Shown here: piece after piece, positions 45,227 to 54,282 of the stretch
How the letters are laid out: each line of letters opens with the position of its first letter
Numbering within the stretch: the first letter of the stretch is position 1
Assembly (NCBI GenBank): GCA_964574325.1
Contig: CAZNMY010000006.1
Coordinates: 42,842 to 106,841, forward strand
Reading direction: 5' to 3'
DNA from: CAMDPA01 sp964574325
Lineage (GTDB): Bacteria > Pseudomonadota > Alphaproteobacteria > Rhizobiales > Hyphomicrobiaceae
Length of the DNA stretch: 64,000 bases
The notes under the pieces: generated by a model
Seen by the model: the letters and a program-made list of their open reading frames with translations, nothing else
Database searches by the model: none
Told to the model about the DNA's origin: nothing
Position numbers and translations under genes: made by a program

Positions 45227-46834
45227 ATGTCCACCACCCCTGGCAATCTTCTGCGCCTCGCCCGTGCCGGCCTCGTATTCTCGCGGTACGGCGTGCGGCT
45301 CGTGCCGAAGGGCATGAAAGTGCCACTGGCGTTGCGGCTCGCAGAAATCCTGACATGGCCGATCTCGGCCGTGACGGCGCCATTCCGCGCCGGGCAGAAG
45401 CCCGACACGCGGATATCGAGTGCGTTCGCAGCACTCGGCCCCAGCTACATCAAGCTCGGCCAGTTCCTCGCCACCCGCGCCGACGTGATCGGGCCGGAAG
45501 TCGCTGCCGACCTGTCGCGCCTGCAGGACAAGATGGCGCCGTTCTCGATGGCGGAAGCGCGCAAGGCGGTCGAGGAGAGCCTGGGCGGTAAGCTCGAAGA
45601 CCACTTCGTCGAATTCGGGCCACCGATCGCGGCGGCCTCGATCGCGCAGGTGCACAAGGCGACCGTGATCGACAAGGACGGCTCGCAGCGTGAGGTCGCG
45701 GTGAAAATCCTGCGGCCGGACGTGGAGCGCCGGTTCAAGCGCGACCTCGACAGCTACTACCTGGTCGCGCGGCTCGTGGAGAAATTCCATCCCCCGTCGC
45801 GGCGCCTCAAGCCGGTGGCGATCGTCGACAATCTCCGGCGGACGACCGAGATCGAGATGGATCTGCGCCTCGAGGCGGCGGCGATCTCGGAGATGGCCGA
45901 CAACATCAAGGACGATGCGAAGGCCGACGCGGTCGTGTTCCGCGTGCCGCACGTCGACTGGCGCCGGACGGCGCGGCGCGTGCTCACGCTCGAATGGATC
46001 GACGGAATTCCGATCGGCGACAAGAAGCGGATCGTCGAGGCCGGTTTCGATCCGAAGGCGCTGGGGCTCGTGGTGCTGCGCGCTTTCCTACGCCACGCGA
46101 TGCGCGACGGGTTCTTCCACGGCGACATGCATCAGGGCAACCTGCTGATCGACAAGTCCGGCGCGGTGGTGGCGGTCGATTTCGGCATCATGGGACGCCT
46201 CGGCATGAAGGAGCGGCGGTTCCTCGCCGAGATCCTGTTCGGGCTCATCACGCGGGACTATCGCCGGGCCGCGGCAATGCATCTGGAGGCGGGTTACGTG
46301 CCGCCGCACCATTCGGTGGAGGTATTCGCGCAGGCGATGCGGGCGATCGGCGAGCCTATCCACGGCCGCACCGCCGACGAGATCTCGATGGCGGATCTGC
46401 TGGGGCAGTTGTTCGCCTATACGGAAGTGTTCGACATGCAGACGCGGCCGGAGCTGATCCTGCTGCAGAAGAGCATGGTGATCGTGGAAGGCGTCGCGCG
46501 CGGGCTCGATCCGCAGCTCAACCTGTGGACCGCGGCCGAGCCGATCGCGCGGCTGTGGATCGAGGACAACTACGGCATTCCCGGCCGCCTCCGCGACGCG
46601 GGCGAGAACGCCGAGCTGATGGGCAAGGTGCTCGTGCAGTTGCCGCGCGTGCTGGAGCAGGCAGAGAGTGCGGCCCAGGCGTTCGCCTCGATGGCGAAGG
46701 ACGGGCTGCGGCTCGACGACGACACGATCCGGCGGATGGCGGCGGAAGAAGCCGCGCAGAACCGCAGCGGACGCTGGGCGATATGGCTGGCTGCTATGGC
46801 GCTCGCGGGCATCGCCGTGCTGATGATGTCGTGA
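45227..46834 (+). CDS. AarF/UbiB (ABC1) family atypical kinase
   Basis: The 535-residue protein kinase-like protein has the UbiB hallmarks: the KxGQ motif in YIKLGQFLATR (about 76-86), the Ala-rich loop AAASIAQVH, and catalytic HGDMHQGNLL and DFGIMGRL (about 304-330). A short hydrophobic C-terminus (about 512-533) would anchor it. UbiB/COQ8 proteins support ubiquinone biosynthesis by ATPase activity on membrane lipids. In many alphaproteobacteria ubiB lies beside ubiE and mutM, but here it follows the AAA+ gene by 18 bp and has no ubi neighbours, so it may be an additional paralogue. Its coding end is 3 bp from the convergent L,D-transpeptidase gene. Confidence 0.88.
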   Translation: MSTTPGNLLRLARAGLVFSRYGVRLVPKGMKVPLALRLAEILTWPISAVTAPFRAGQKPDTRISSAFAALGPSYIKLGQFLATRADVIGPEVAADLSRLQDKMAPFSMAEARKAVEESLGGKLEDHFVEFGPPIAAASIAQVHKATVIDKDGSQREVAVKILRPDVERRFKRDLDSYYLVARLVEKFHPPSRRLKPVAIVDNLRRTTEIEMDLRLEAAAISEMADNIKDDAKADAVVFRVPHVDWRRTARRVLTLEWIDGIPIGDKKRIVEAGFDPKALGLVVLRAFLRHAMRDGFFHGDMHQGNLLIDKSGAVVAVDFGIMGRLGMKERRFLAEILFGLITRDYRRAAAMHLEAGYVPPHHSVEVFAQAMRAIGEPIHGRTADEISMADLLGQLFAYTEVFDMQTRPELILLQKSMVIVEGVARGLDPQLNLWTAAEPIARLWIEDNYGIPGRLRDAGENAELMGKVLVQLPRVLEQAESAAQAFASMAKDGLRLDDDTIRRMAAEEAAQNRSGRWAIWLAAMALAGIAVLMMS

Positions 46835-46837
46835 GCG

Positions 46838-47770
46838 TCACCACTCGTTGCGACGCTGACGGTAACCGGTGCGCGGCAGGCGCTGCAGATCCCAATCGTC
46901 GTCGTCACGCTGCCACCTCTGATCCCGGCTTCTGGCGGGAACCGGAGGGAGTGTCGTGACCGGCGGCGGTGCTGCGCGAGCGGCGGGCGGCTGGAGGCCG
47001 CTGACGACGGCCGCAGGCCCCAGCGACTTGACGACGTGGACGCGGGTCCCGACCTCGGCGAGCGTGGCCAGATGCAGCACGGCGCCATTCATCATCCGGA
47101 AGCAGCCGGACGATTGAGCCTGGCCGAGTGAGCGTTCGTCGTTGGTGCCGTGGATGCGATAGAGCGTGGTGCCCAGATAGAGTGCCGTGGCACCGAGAGG
47201 ATTCTTCAGACCGCCCGTCATCTTGACGGGCAGACTCGGATCGCGCTGCCGCATTTCAGCGGGCGGGTGCCAGTCCGGCCAATCCTGCTTCCGGCTGATG
47301 GTCTCGGTGCCGTACCAGTCGAAACCCTCGCGGCCGACCGAGATCTCGTAGGCATAGGCGCGCTTGCCGGGCAGCACGTAGTAGAGCCGCCGCTGGTCCG
47401 TGACGATGACGATGGAGCTGGGTGGATAGGCGGGCGCATCGAAGGCGACAACGGGAGGGGCGACGGCCGCAATCACAGGCCTGGCGCCGCCGTCGCGGAC
47501 TTCATCGGTACTCGGCACCGCGTTGGCATAAGGCGGCTGCTGCCATGGCGACGCGGCGCGCGGATCGCCCGGCTGGCCCCAAAGGCGCGGTTGCCCTCGG
47601 GGATAGAAATCGCGATCGTCCCATGTGGGCCGTGGAACTCTTCGGATGGGCGGGCCTTCGACATATCCGTTGTCGCGCCAGACGAAACCTTGCGCCGCCA
47701 GGGGCGCGGCAGTCGCCAATGCGCCTGCTACTGCACTTGCCAGCACTGCTGCGGCCGAAACGATGCGCAT
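46838..47770 (-). CDS. L,D-transpeptidase (YkuD domain), second paralogue
   Basis: The 310-residue exported protein has a signal peptide (about 1-27, AAPLAAQ) and a Pro/Arg-rich linker to about 110. The YkuD domain has the catalytic motif HGTNDERSLGQAQSSGCFRMMN near 212-233, the Cys in SSGCF. The C-terminus is a low-complexity Pro/Arg/Asp tail. ATG 47770 is chosen because the signal peptide begins there; 20 more codons are open. It should form 3-3 peptidoglycan cross-links or attach outer-membrane proteins such as those with beta-barrels in Hyphomicrobiales. It is related to the gene at 35836 but lacks the long AERAAAA extension. Confidence 0.87.
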   Translation of the reverse strand: MRIVSAAAVLASAVAGALATAAPLAAQGFVWRDNGYVEGPPIRRVPRPTWDDRDFYPRGQPRLWGQPGDPRAASPWQQPPYANAVPSTDEVRDGGARPVIAAVAPPVVAFDAPAYPPSSIVIVTDQRRLYYVLPGKRAYAYEISVGREGFDWYGTETISRKQDWPDWHPPAEMRQRDPSLPVKMTGGLKNPLGATALYLGTTLYRIHGTNDERSLGQAQSSGCFRMMNGAVLHLATLAEVGTRVHVVKSLGPAAVVSGLQPPAARAAPPPVTTLPPVPARSRDQRWQRDDDDWDLQRLPRTGYRQRRNEW

Positions 47771-47999
47771 CTCGTCACCCCAATAGCCAGATCCCAGCGC
47801 GACAACGCCTGGAACGACGGGAAGTTGCACCTAAAATATAGTGCAGAATTCGGGACATACGAGACCTTCCGGGCCACACCGAGAGGGAAGTCCGCGCTTA
47901 AGGAAAACACTTCGCTGACATAAGGGTGTCTATCGTGTCGGTTCGATCACCGCGTCGCTCCATCAGCGGGGCTACTCCCAGCGGAATATTCGGGGACGC

Positions 48000-48073
48000 T
48001 GGAGCGGGCGAAGGGAATCGAACCCTCCTCAACAGCTTGGGAAGCTGCCGCATTACCACTATGCTACGCCCGC
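48000..48073 (-). tRNA. tRNA-Gly (anticodon CCC)
   Basis: The minus strand folds into a 74-nt cloverleaf: acceptor stem GCGGGCG/CGCCCGC, anticodon stem GCAGC/GCTGT with loop TTCCCAA giving anticodon CCC, T-arm AGGGTTCGATTCCCT, discriminator T and an encoded CCA. It decodes GGG. No integrase or flanking repeat suggesting an integrated island was seen beside it. Confidence 0.95.
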
Positions 48074-48233
48074 GCTCGGCCCAGTGAAGTCAGGTGGGAC
48101 CGATGGGTGAACGTATAGCCCGGTGACCGGGGGACGCACAAGGTGGTTGGCGAGTCTCGAGAGGTGTCGTGGATGGCCGCCTTCGCGGCCATGACGGCAG
48201 TTTCGGGAGGGGTTGGACGATGAACCGATCGCT

Positions 48234-48662
48234 CTACTTCCGCGGCAAGGCGACGACGAGGTCGATCTCGATGCGGGCGCCGGGGGATGAAAGTTGATTG
48301 ATGCAGATGGTGGTCGAGGCCGGGTGCCAGTCGCCGAAGTAGGCGTTCATGACCTTGTGCAGGCCGTCGAAGTCGCGGATGTCGGTCAGGTATTTCGTGA
48401 CCTTCACAACGTCCTTCCAGGTGGCGCCCTCCTTGTCGAGGCACATCTTCAGGCTTTCCATCGCGCGGCGCGTCTGCTCCTCGATCGCACAGGGGTGATC
48501 GTGCTGGCTCTCGATGTGCGGATGGTCGTGATAGAGCGGCGACGCGGTGGCGCCGGAGACGAACATCAGATCGCAGGCGCCGACGATCTTGACCGCCGGC
48601 GCGTAGGGCATCCGGTGGCTTTCCTCGGGCTTGGGCTGCACGACCTCGAGTTTGTGGGACAT
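48234..48662 (-). CDS. RidA/YjgF-family protein
   Basis: The 142-residue homotrimeric-type protein has KIVGACDLMFVSGATASP near 25-42 and the family's C-terminal SPGARIEIDLVVALP with the conserved Arg at about 129. RidA proteins hydrolyse reactive enamines and imines from PLP enzymes; this subfamily also includes members with unknown substrates in catabolic operons. AAGGAAGA lies about 8 nt before the ATG. It is the last gene of the NitT/TauT-type ABC operon (30 nt after the permease), suggesting detoxification of an imine made from the imported compound. Confidence 0.9.
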   Translation of the reverse strand: MSHKLEVVQPKPEESHRMPYAPAVKIVGACDLMFVSGATASPLYHDHPHIESQHDHPCAIEEQTRRAMESLKMCLDKEGATWKDVVKVTKYLTDIRDFDGLHKVMNAYFGDWHPASTTICINQLSSPGARIEIDLVVALPRK

Positions 48663-48691
48663 CGCATATCTTCCTTGTGTAGAGGTTGGGA

Positions 48692-49522
48692 TCAGTTCGG
48701 CCGCCAGCGCGCCAGACGCTCGTCGACCATATCCTGCAATTTGGTGACGACGATGCCAAGCGCGGCCAGCACGACGAGCACGGCGAACACATCCTCGGTA
48801 TTCAGCACCTGCCCCGCGAGGAACAGCCGTGCGCCGAGGCCTGTCCGGCCGACGACCATCTCGGCTGCCACGACGAGAATTATCGAGACGCCCAGACCGA
48901 GGCGGACACCGGCGAAGATCGAGGGCACGGCGCTGGGGATCAACACGCGGCGGACGATGTGGCGTTGGTTGGCGCCGAGGTCACGCGCGGCGAGCACGAG
49001 GCCCGGATCGCACTGGCGCACGCCCAGCAGCGTGTTGATGACAACGGGGAAGAACGCGCCCAATGCGCTGATCGTCAGCATGAACGGGCCGCCGGTGCCG
49101 AGCCATATCACGAGCAGCGGGATCAGCGTCACCTTCGGCATCGGATAGAGTGCCGCGATGAACACGTCCGCGATCGCGGCGACGCGAGGCGAGGTGGCCA
49201 TCCACACGCCCATCAACATGCCGGCGATCACACCGATGGCGCAGCCGGCAAAGATCCGCCACAGCGTCCAGCCGAGATCGAGCGTGAGGTTTTCAGCGAC
49301 GAACAGCTTCACGAGCGCCGTCATGATCTGAGACGGACGCGGCAGGTAGAGCGAATTTACCTCACCCAACCAGCACCCAAGTTCCCACGCAACGAGCACG
49401 AGGGCGACTGCGACCCAGCCCATCCACCGCGCATCCTCCGGACCCGTGCCTGCGAGGCGCATCGGCGCGCTGCTCGCCGCGTTTTCCGCTCTGGCTGCGC
49501 GTTCCAGCGTGCCGTCCGCCAT
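48692..49522 (-). CDS. NitT/TauT-type ABC transporter permease (SsuC-like)
   Basis: The 276-residue protein has about six membrane segments and the EAA-type loop (AARDLGANQRHIVRRVLIPSAVPSI near 183-207) that contacts the ATPase. GAAGGAAG lies 7 nt before the ATG, and the gene starts 2 nt after the ATPase stop. Relatives import taurine, sulfonates, nitrate, pyrimidines or thiamine precursors. With the SBP and ATPase it completes one importer. Confidence 0.93.
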   Translation of the reverse strand: MADGTLERAARAENAASSAPMRLAGTGPEDARWMGWVAVALVLVAWELGCWLGEVNSLYLPRPSQIMTALVKLFVAENLTLDLGWTLWRIFAGCAIGVIAGMLMGVWMATSPRVAAIADVFIAALYPMPKVTLIPLLVIWLGTGGPFMLTISALGAFFPVVINTLLGVRQCDPGLVLAARDLGANQRHIVRRVLIPSAVPSIFAGVRLGLGVSIILVVAAEMVVGRTGLGARLFLAGQVLNTEDVFAVLVVLAALGIVVTKLQDMVDERLARWRPN

Positions 49523-49524
49523 GG

Positions 49525-50379
49525 TCAGCTTCCTTCACTGCGCATCGCGCGCTCGACCTCGTCGCGCAACAGGCCGTAGATCTGCTCGAACAGGGCCACG
49601 TATGCGGTGTGCGCCGTGGTGGCATGACCGCGGGGGCGCGGTATATCGACGTCGATCTCTGCTGCGATCCGTCCCGGACGCGCGGTCATCACCAGCACCT
49701 TGTCGGCCAGCAGGATCGCCTCCTCGATCGAGTGGGTGACGAGGATCGCGGTTTTGCGCGTGCTTTCGACGAGGCGCGCCAACTGCTCCTGCAGCACGAG
49801 CCGCGTCTGTGCATCGAGCGCGCCGAAAGGCTCATCGAGCAAGAGCACGTCGGGGTTCATGACGAGCGCGCGGGCGAGCCCCACACGCTGGCGCATGCCG
49901 CCCGACAACTGGCGCGGCAGCTTGCTTTCGAAGCCGGCCAGATCGACCGCGGCCAGTGCCTCTCGGACACGGCGCTGGCGCTCGGCCTTCGCGACACCCG
50001 CGATCTCGAGACCGAAGCCGACGTTCTCCTCGATGGTCAGCCACGGAAACAGATTGAACGACTGCCAGACCGTCGCCATCGAGGGCGCCGACCGCGCGCG
50101 CCCGTCGGGGCCGAGGTAGGCGATGCTACCGGTGCTCGGCTCGAGAAATCCGCGCACGATCTGCAGCAACGTGCTCTTGCCGCAGCCGGACGGGCCGATG
50201 ATGGCTGTCACCTCGCCCGGGGCGAAGGCGCAGCTCACGCCCTCGAGGGCGACGACGGGCGTGCCCTGCCGGATGGCCCACGCGAGCCCGAGATCCTTCG
50301 CGACGATCGCAACGCCGGAGTTGGTCGACGACGTCGAACTCTCGGACGAGACCGCTGCGTTCATTCCGGTTTCCACCAT
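49525..50379 (-). CDS. NitT/TauT-type ABC transporter ATP-binding protein (SsuB-like)
   Basis: The 284-residue ATPase has Walker A GPSGCGKST, the signature LSGGMRQRVGLARAL, Walker B LLLDEPFGALD, and the H-loop THSIEEA. The ATG at 50379 overlaps the SBP stop codon (TGATG), so translation is coupled; a TTG one codon earlier is a less likely start. The N-terminal 20 residues are Ser/Thr-rich and probably disordered. It energises the importer with the permease downstream. Confidence 0.94.
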   Translation of the reverse strand: MVETGMNAAVSSESSTSSTNSGVAIVAKDLGLAWAIRQGTPVVALEGVSCAFAPGEVTAIIGPSGCGKSTLLQIVRGFLEPSTGSIAYLGPDGRARSAPSMATVWQSFNLFPWLTIEENVGFGLEIAGVAKAERQRRVREALAAVDLAGFESKLPRQLSGGMRQRVGLARALVMNPDVLLLDEPFGALDAQTRLVLQEQLARLVESTRKTAILVTHSIEEAILLADKVLVMTARPGRIAAEIDVDIPRPRGHATTAHTAYVALFEQIYGLLRDEVERAMRSEGS

Positions 50380-51443
50380 CAAATGAAGGGGTTCTTTTCG
50401 GCGAGGCGCTTGGCCGCCTCACGCGCCGGCGTCAGATCGAAGATCAGCTCTTCCTTGAACTCGCCGGCCGGTGCGAGTTTCATCTTCTGCCAGAAGCGGC
50501 CCTGCTTCATCACCGACGCCCTGTCGATCGAGCCGTCCTCGTTGAACCAGGTCCAGCGTGGTGCGGCGGCCGCGATGAGCGCCTCGGGCACCTTGGTGGC
50601 GTCGTGAATGATCTTGATGATCGCGGGGTCCTTCGTGGCCGCGGCCTTGTTGTAGAGCCGGGCTGCATGCGTATGCACCATCGCGAACCGCGTCGCCGCG
50701 GACATGTTCGCCTTGAGGAACGCGGCCGGCATCGCCCAACCGGCGAGTTGCATGTTGGGGTCGACGTCAAAACCGGCCTCAATCATCTTGCCGGCGTTGT
50801 TGCGCTCCGCAATCATGCCGAGCGGCACGGGGATCTGCGCCACGTCGCACTGGCCGGCGCCCATCGCCTTGACGATATCCGGATAGGTGAGGCCCGGCCG
50901 CCAGTTGATGTCGGTGACAGGATCGAGGCCGGCCTTCTCCAGCGCGATACCGATCAGGTATTGATCGACGCCGCCGACGGCCTGGAGAAGTGCGCGCTTG
51001 CCCTTGAGCATGGCGAATTTGGAGACGCTGGTGAGGCCAGCCTTGTACATTTCGTTGCTGACGACGAGCTGCATCGTGCCGGAGCCGGGCTTTTCGACGC
51101 CGCGGTCGACCGTCAGGCGGAATGGCGCGCCGCGTGCAACCGTGTTGAAGAGGCCGGCGTTGGCAGTGGAAACCGTGGCATCCAGCTCTCCGGCTACGAG
51201 CGCTGGAATTGCAAGCGCGCCATCCGCGAAGGTGCGCGCATCGACCTCGAGGTTGACTTTGTCGAAGAAGCCACGTGCCTGGGCCAGGAAAATCGGTCCC
51301 GAAGAGATCAGCGGCACGACGCCGAGGCGGATTTTCGCCTTCGGTTCCTGCGCGGATACGAACGGCGCGGGGAACGTCGACATGGCGCTCAGAGCTGCGG
51401 CACCTCCCAGAACTTTCCGGCGATCGATACGGCGAAGGATCAT
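50379..51443 (-). CDS. NitT/TauT-type ABC transporter substrate-binding protein
   Basis: The 354-residue exported protein has an RR-containing signal (RRIDRRKVLGG, about 4-14, cleaved near 32), suggesting Tat export, and an NMT1/THI5-like fold: LGVVPLISSGPIFLAQARGFFD near 40-61 and GELDATVSTANAGLFN near 90. It is the first gene of the ABC-RidA operon. Ligand groups in this family are diverse (sulfonates, aromatic acids, pyrimidines); the RidA neighbour may hint at a nitrogenous compound, but this is inference. Confidence 0.9.
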   Translation of the reverse strand: MILRRIDRRKVLGGAAALSAMSTFPAPFVSAQEPKAKIRLGVVPLISSGPIFLAQARGFFDKVNLEVDARTFADGALAIPALVAGELDATVSTANAGLFNTVARGAPFRLTVDRGVEKPGSGTMQLVVSNEMYKAGLTSVSKFAMLKGKRALLQAVGGVDQYLIGIALEKAGLDPVTDINWRPGLTYPDIVKAMGAGQCDVAQIPVPLGMIAERNNAGKMIEAGFDVDPNMQLAGWAMPAAFLKANMSAATRFAMVHTHAARLYNKAAATKDPAIIKIIHDATKVPEALIAAAAPRWTWFNEDGSIDRASVMKQGRFWQKMKLAPAGEFKEELIFDLTPAREAAKRLAEKNPFI

Positions 51444-51603
51444 GTCACTTCTCCATCATTTTGCGCAATCAGGCGTGGAGGCGAGTGTTTCTTACCTCGC
51501 CCGCCTTGTCCAGTGCCGCGGCGCGCCTCGAATGCGGGCAATTGCCCGGATGTTTTGCTGCGCGCGTTCGCCAGCGTCCGGTCGATCGTAAGGCTGTCCC
51601 GAC

Positions 51604-52323
51604 ATGAAGGCGCAAGTCCGATCGAGATTTCTGGCGGCTGTCGCCTTGGCGTCGGGGATGGCCGTGCTCGCCGAGGCTGCGTCGGCCGACGAGCCGAACT
51701 CGCGACCGGATTGCCGTGCGACACTCGGGGGCGAAGACAATCCGGCAGCCGCAAGGCGCGCGATCCGGGCGTGCAATCTCGAACTCGGCAGCGGCGCTCT
51801 CACGGGACACCGCCGCGCCGAACTACTGATCCAACGCGCCATCGCCTATCGCAATGTGCGCGATGTGGACAGTGCTGCGGCGGACCTGGAGGCCGCAAGG
51901 TCGCTGGCGGCTGCCGATCCGTGGCTCGCGCGGTCGATAGCGGCGGTGTACGTGCGGCTCGGCCGGCTCGGGGATGGGGAACGCGAACTCGACCGGGCGA
52001 TCAAGCTCGAGCCGCATCCGGTGGCATTCCTGGCGCGCTGCGAGATCCGGTTCGAAGAGAAGCGCGCCGAGGAGGCGCTCGTCGATTGCGAGACCGCGCA
52101 CACCGCCGATCCCAGTTCGAGGTCCGCGGAGCTCACAGCTCGGATCTATCGCGAACTCGGGCGCTCGGATGCTGCGATATCGGTGCTGGAGGCCGCCGTC
52201 GAATCCAAGCATGCCGCAACTTCCACGCTGCGGATGCTGGCCTCGCTCTACGACGAGGCGGGGCGCAGCGCGGATGCGTTGCGGATCTCGCCCATGCGAC
52301 GCAGGGCGCCACCGCCGCGGTAG
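51604..52323 (+). CDS. Exported TPR-repeat protein
   Basis: The 239-residue product has a signal peptide (about 1-28, ending ASADEP) and about four TPR-like helical hairpins: RAIAYRNVRDVDSAAADLEAARSL, AAVYVRLGRLGDGERELDRAIKL and ARIYRELGRSDAAISVLEAAVES positions are the clearest. TPR scaffolds mediate protein-protein contacts in the envelope. Two cysteines lie in the N-terminal mature region (PDCRATL and RACNLEL). No partner is identifiable. AAGG lies about 10 nt upstream of the ATG. It is divergent from the ABC operon. Confidence 0.8.
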   Translation: MKAQVRSRFLAAVALASGMAVLAEAASADEPNSRPDCRATLGGEDNPAAARRAIRACNLELGSGALTGHRRAELLIQRAIAYRNVRDVDSAAADLEAARSLAAADPWLARSIAAVYVRLGRLGDGERELDRAIKLEPHPVAFLARCEIRFEEKRAEEALVDCETAHTADPSSRSAELTARIYRELGRSDAAISVLEAAVESKHAATSTLRMLASLYDEAGRSADALRISPMRRRAPPPR

Positions 52324-52512
52324 CTGCTGTCATCGAGCGGCTCGACCTGAAGTCGGTCTCACCAATCGAGCCACGGCGCACTGGCGCCGGGCCGCGTTCG
52401 CGACCTGATCCGACCGGACCAGCCGCTTCGCGCTTCTCCTGTCGGATAAAGATGGTTTATGTTGCGCCTCCGTGATTTAGAAGACGCAGTGCACGCGAAT
52501 TCCAAGACGGCT

Positions 52513-54087
52513 TCAAATGCCAGCGACGAATGCCTCGCGGCGATGGTCGCCGGCGCCGGCGAGATTGCCGTTCTCGAGCCATTCGATGCATTTGGCCGAG
52601 CCGAAGAAATACGGGTCGCCGCCGCGCCGAGCCTTGTGGCCGTAGCGAGCGAGTTGCTCCGGCATGGCCTCGGGAAAGAACGGCTCGATCAGGAAGTCAC
52701 CGCCTTTGCGATTGCACCACCGCGGCGCTTCAACGGCGGCCGACACGTCGCTGCCGCGATCGATCAGCTCGAACATCAACTGCGCGCCGGTGAGCGTCTG
52801 GCTGATGCCGCCGGGGGAGGCGAGCGCGAACCGCGGGCGGCCCTCCTTGTGCACCATGATCGGGCACAGCGTATGGAACGGACGACGTCCAGGTCCGACA
52901 CTGCCGGGATAGCCGGCGCGGTGGTCGAAGTCCTGCATCCGATTGTTGAAGAGGATGCCTGTCGCCGGGTCCATGAACATCGAGCCGAAGACATTGTAGA
53001 TGCTTTGCACGATGCAGATCATGTTACCGGCGCTGTCGGCGATCAGCACGCACGCCGTGCCACCGCTGCCGGGCACGCGGCCCTTCGACGAAAGGGCGCG
53101 CACCGCGGCCTGCATGCGGGCCTTCATTTCAGGAGCGATCATTTTCGCTGCGGCTTCCGGCATCAGGGAGGGATCGCAGACGAGCGGCTGGCCGTGCTCG
53201 AAGGCGGCCTTCATCGCGCTCATCTGAAAGGCCATGCGGCGCACGGGATCGGCGGCGAGCTCGTCACTGGAGATCGCGGAGAGGCCATCGAGCTGCATCA
53301 GGAGAAGCGCGCTGCAGGAGTTGGGCGGCAGCACCGAGACGCGATGGCCGCGATAGTCGGTGGAGACGGCGTCGACCCACATCGGCGCGTAGGCGGCCAG
53401 ATCGGCCTCGGTCATCAGTCCGCCGGCACTCGCGTGCGCCCTGGCGATATGGCGCGCAGTCTCGCCTTGATAGAACTCGTCGGCGCCGCCCTTTGCGATC
53501 CGCTTCAGCGTTGCGGCCAGCGCCGGTTGATGCAGCGTCGCGCCGAGGGGCAGGTATTTTCCGCCGGGCAGGTAGACGCCGGCGCAACCCGGGTCCTGGG
53601 CCAGATCGGGCGAGTCTTCCGGCAAGCGCGAGCCGAGGATGTACGAGACGGGGTGGCCAGATGCGACCTCGATCGAATTGGCCAGCAATTCGTCCCACGG
53701 CTTCGTCGCGAAACGCCGGTGCAGCGCTTCCCATGCGCGAACGAGCCCGGGCACACACGCCGCAAGCGGGCCGTGCACCTTCATGCCGTCCTCGAACTTG
53801 TCGGGGGTTGCCGCGGCCGGCGCGACGCCCGACGCATTGAGGGCATGCAGCTTTCCGGTCGCTGCCTCGTGGAAGAGCGCGAAGCAATCGCCGCCGATGG
53901 TCGTCGCCTGTCCGACTACGACGGCCAGCGAAGCCGACGCGGCGATGGCGGCATCGACGATATTGCCGCCGCGATTGTGAACGTCGACCGCTGCGAGTGT
54001 CGAGGCTGCGTGTCCCGTCACCGCCATGAAGCGGTTGCCATATACGGGAGCGCGCACGGACGCACGTTCGGTCGAGCCGTCTGACAT
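52513..54087 (-). CDS. Gamma-glutamyltransferase-family (Ntn hydrolase) protein
   Basis: The 524-residue protein follows the GGT layout: an N-terminal half with AAVDVHNRGGNIVDAAIAAS and GGDCFALFH, and the nucleophile region GSGGTACVLIADSAGNM. The catalytic Thr is present, but the usual Thr-Thr-His becomes Thr-Ala-Cys. FGSMF and SPGGISQTLTGAQLM follow. No signal peptide is evident with ATG 54087 (AAGGAAA 7 nt upstream), so it may be cytoplasmic. GGT-like proteins include cephalosporin acylases, poly-gamma-glutamate hydrolases and catabolic amidases. The altered residue after Thr argues against standard glutathione processing. Confidence 0.85.
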   Translation of the reverse strand: MSDGSTERASVRAPVYGNRFMAVTGHAASTLAAVDVHNRGGNIVDAAIAASASLAVVVGQATTIGGDCFALFHEAATGKLHALNASGVAPAAATPDKFEDGMKVHGPLAACVPGLVRAWEALHRRFATKPWDELLANSIEVASGHPVSYILGSRLPEDSPDLAQDPGCAGVYLPGGKYLPLGATLHQPALAATLKRIAKGGADEFYQGETARHIARAHASAGGLMTEADLAAYAPMWVDAVSTDYRGHRVSVLPPNSCSALLLMQLDGLSAISSDELAADPVRRMAFQMSAMKAAFEHGQPLVCDPSLMPEAAAKMIAPEMKARMQAAVRALSSKGRVPGSGGTACVLIADSAGNMICIVQSIYNVFGSMFMDPATGILFNNRMQDFDHRAGYPGSVGPGRRPFHTLCPIMVHKEGRPRFALASPGGISQTLTGAQLMFELIDRGSDVSAAVEAPRWCNRKGGDFLIEPFFPEAMPEQLARYGHKARRGGDPYFFGSAKCIEWLENGNLAGAGDHRREAFVAGI

Positions 54088-54282
54088 TGCCGGTTTCCTT
54101 ACTGCGAAGGTTCGATGAGATGCTTGCCGGGAGGCATGCCGTACCGCTGGGCACCGCGATATTGGCACTCCAGATGACCGTGCGCCACCTCCCGATATCA
54201 TCGGCAATCCGCCGTCCCAGTTGCTAGAGCAGTATCCGATCAGTCGAACACCCCTGGCGTTCGCATCTCATTGGAAACTGCA

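Noticed and set aside
48000..48073. tRNA-Gly as a possible integration site
   Set aside because: No integrase gene, no direct repeat of the tRNA 3' end, and neighbours look chromosomal.
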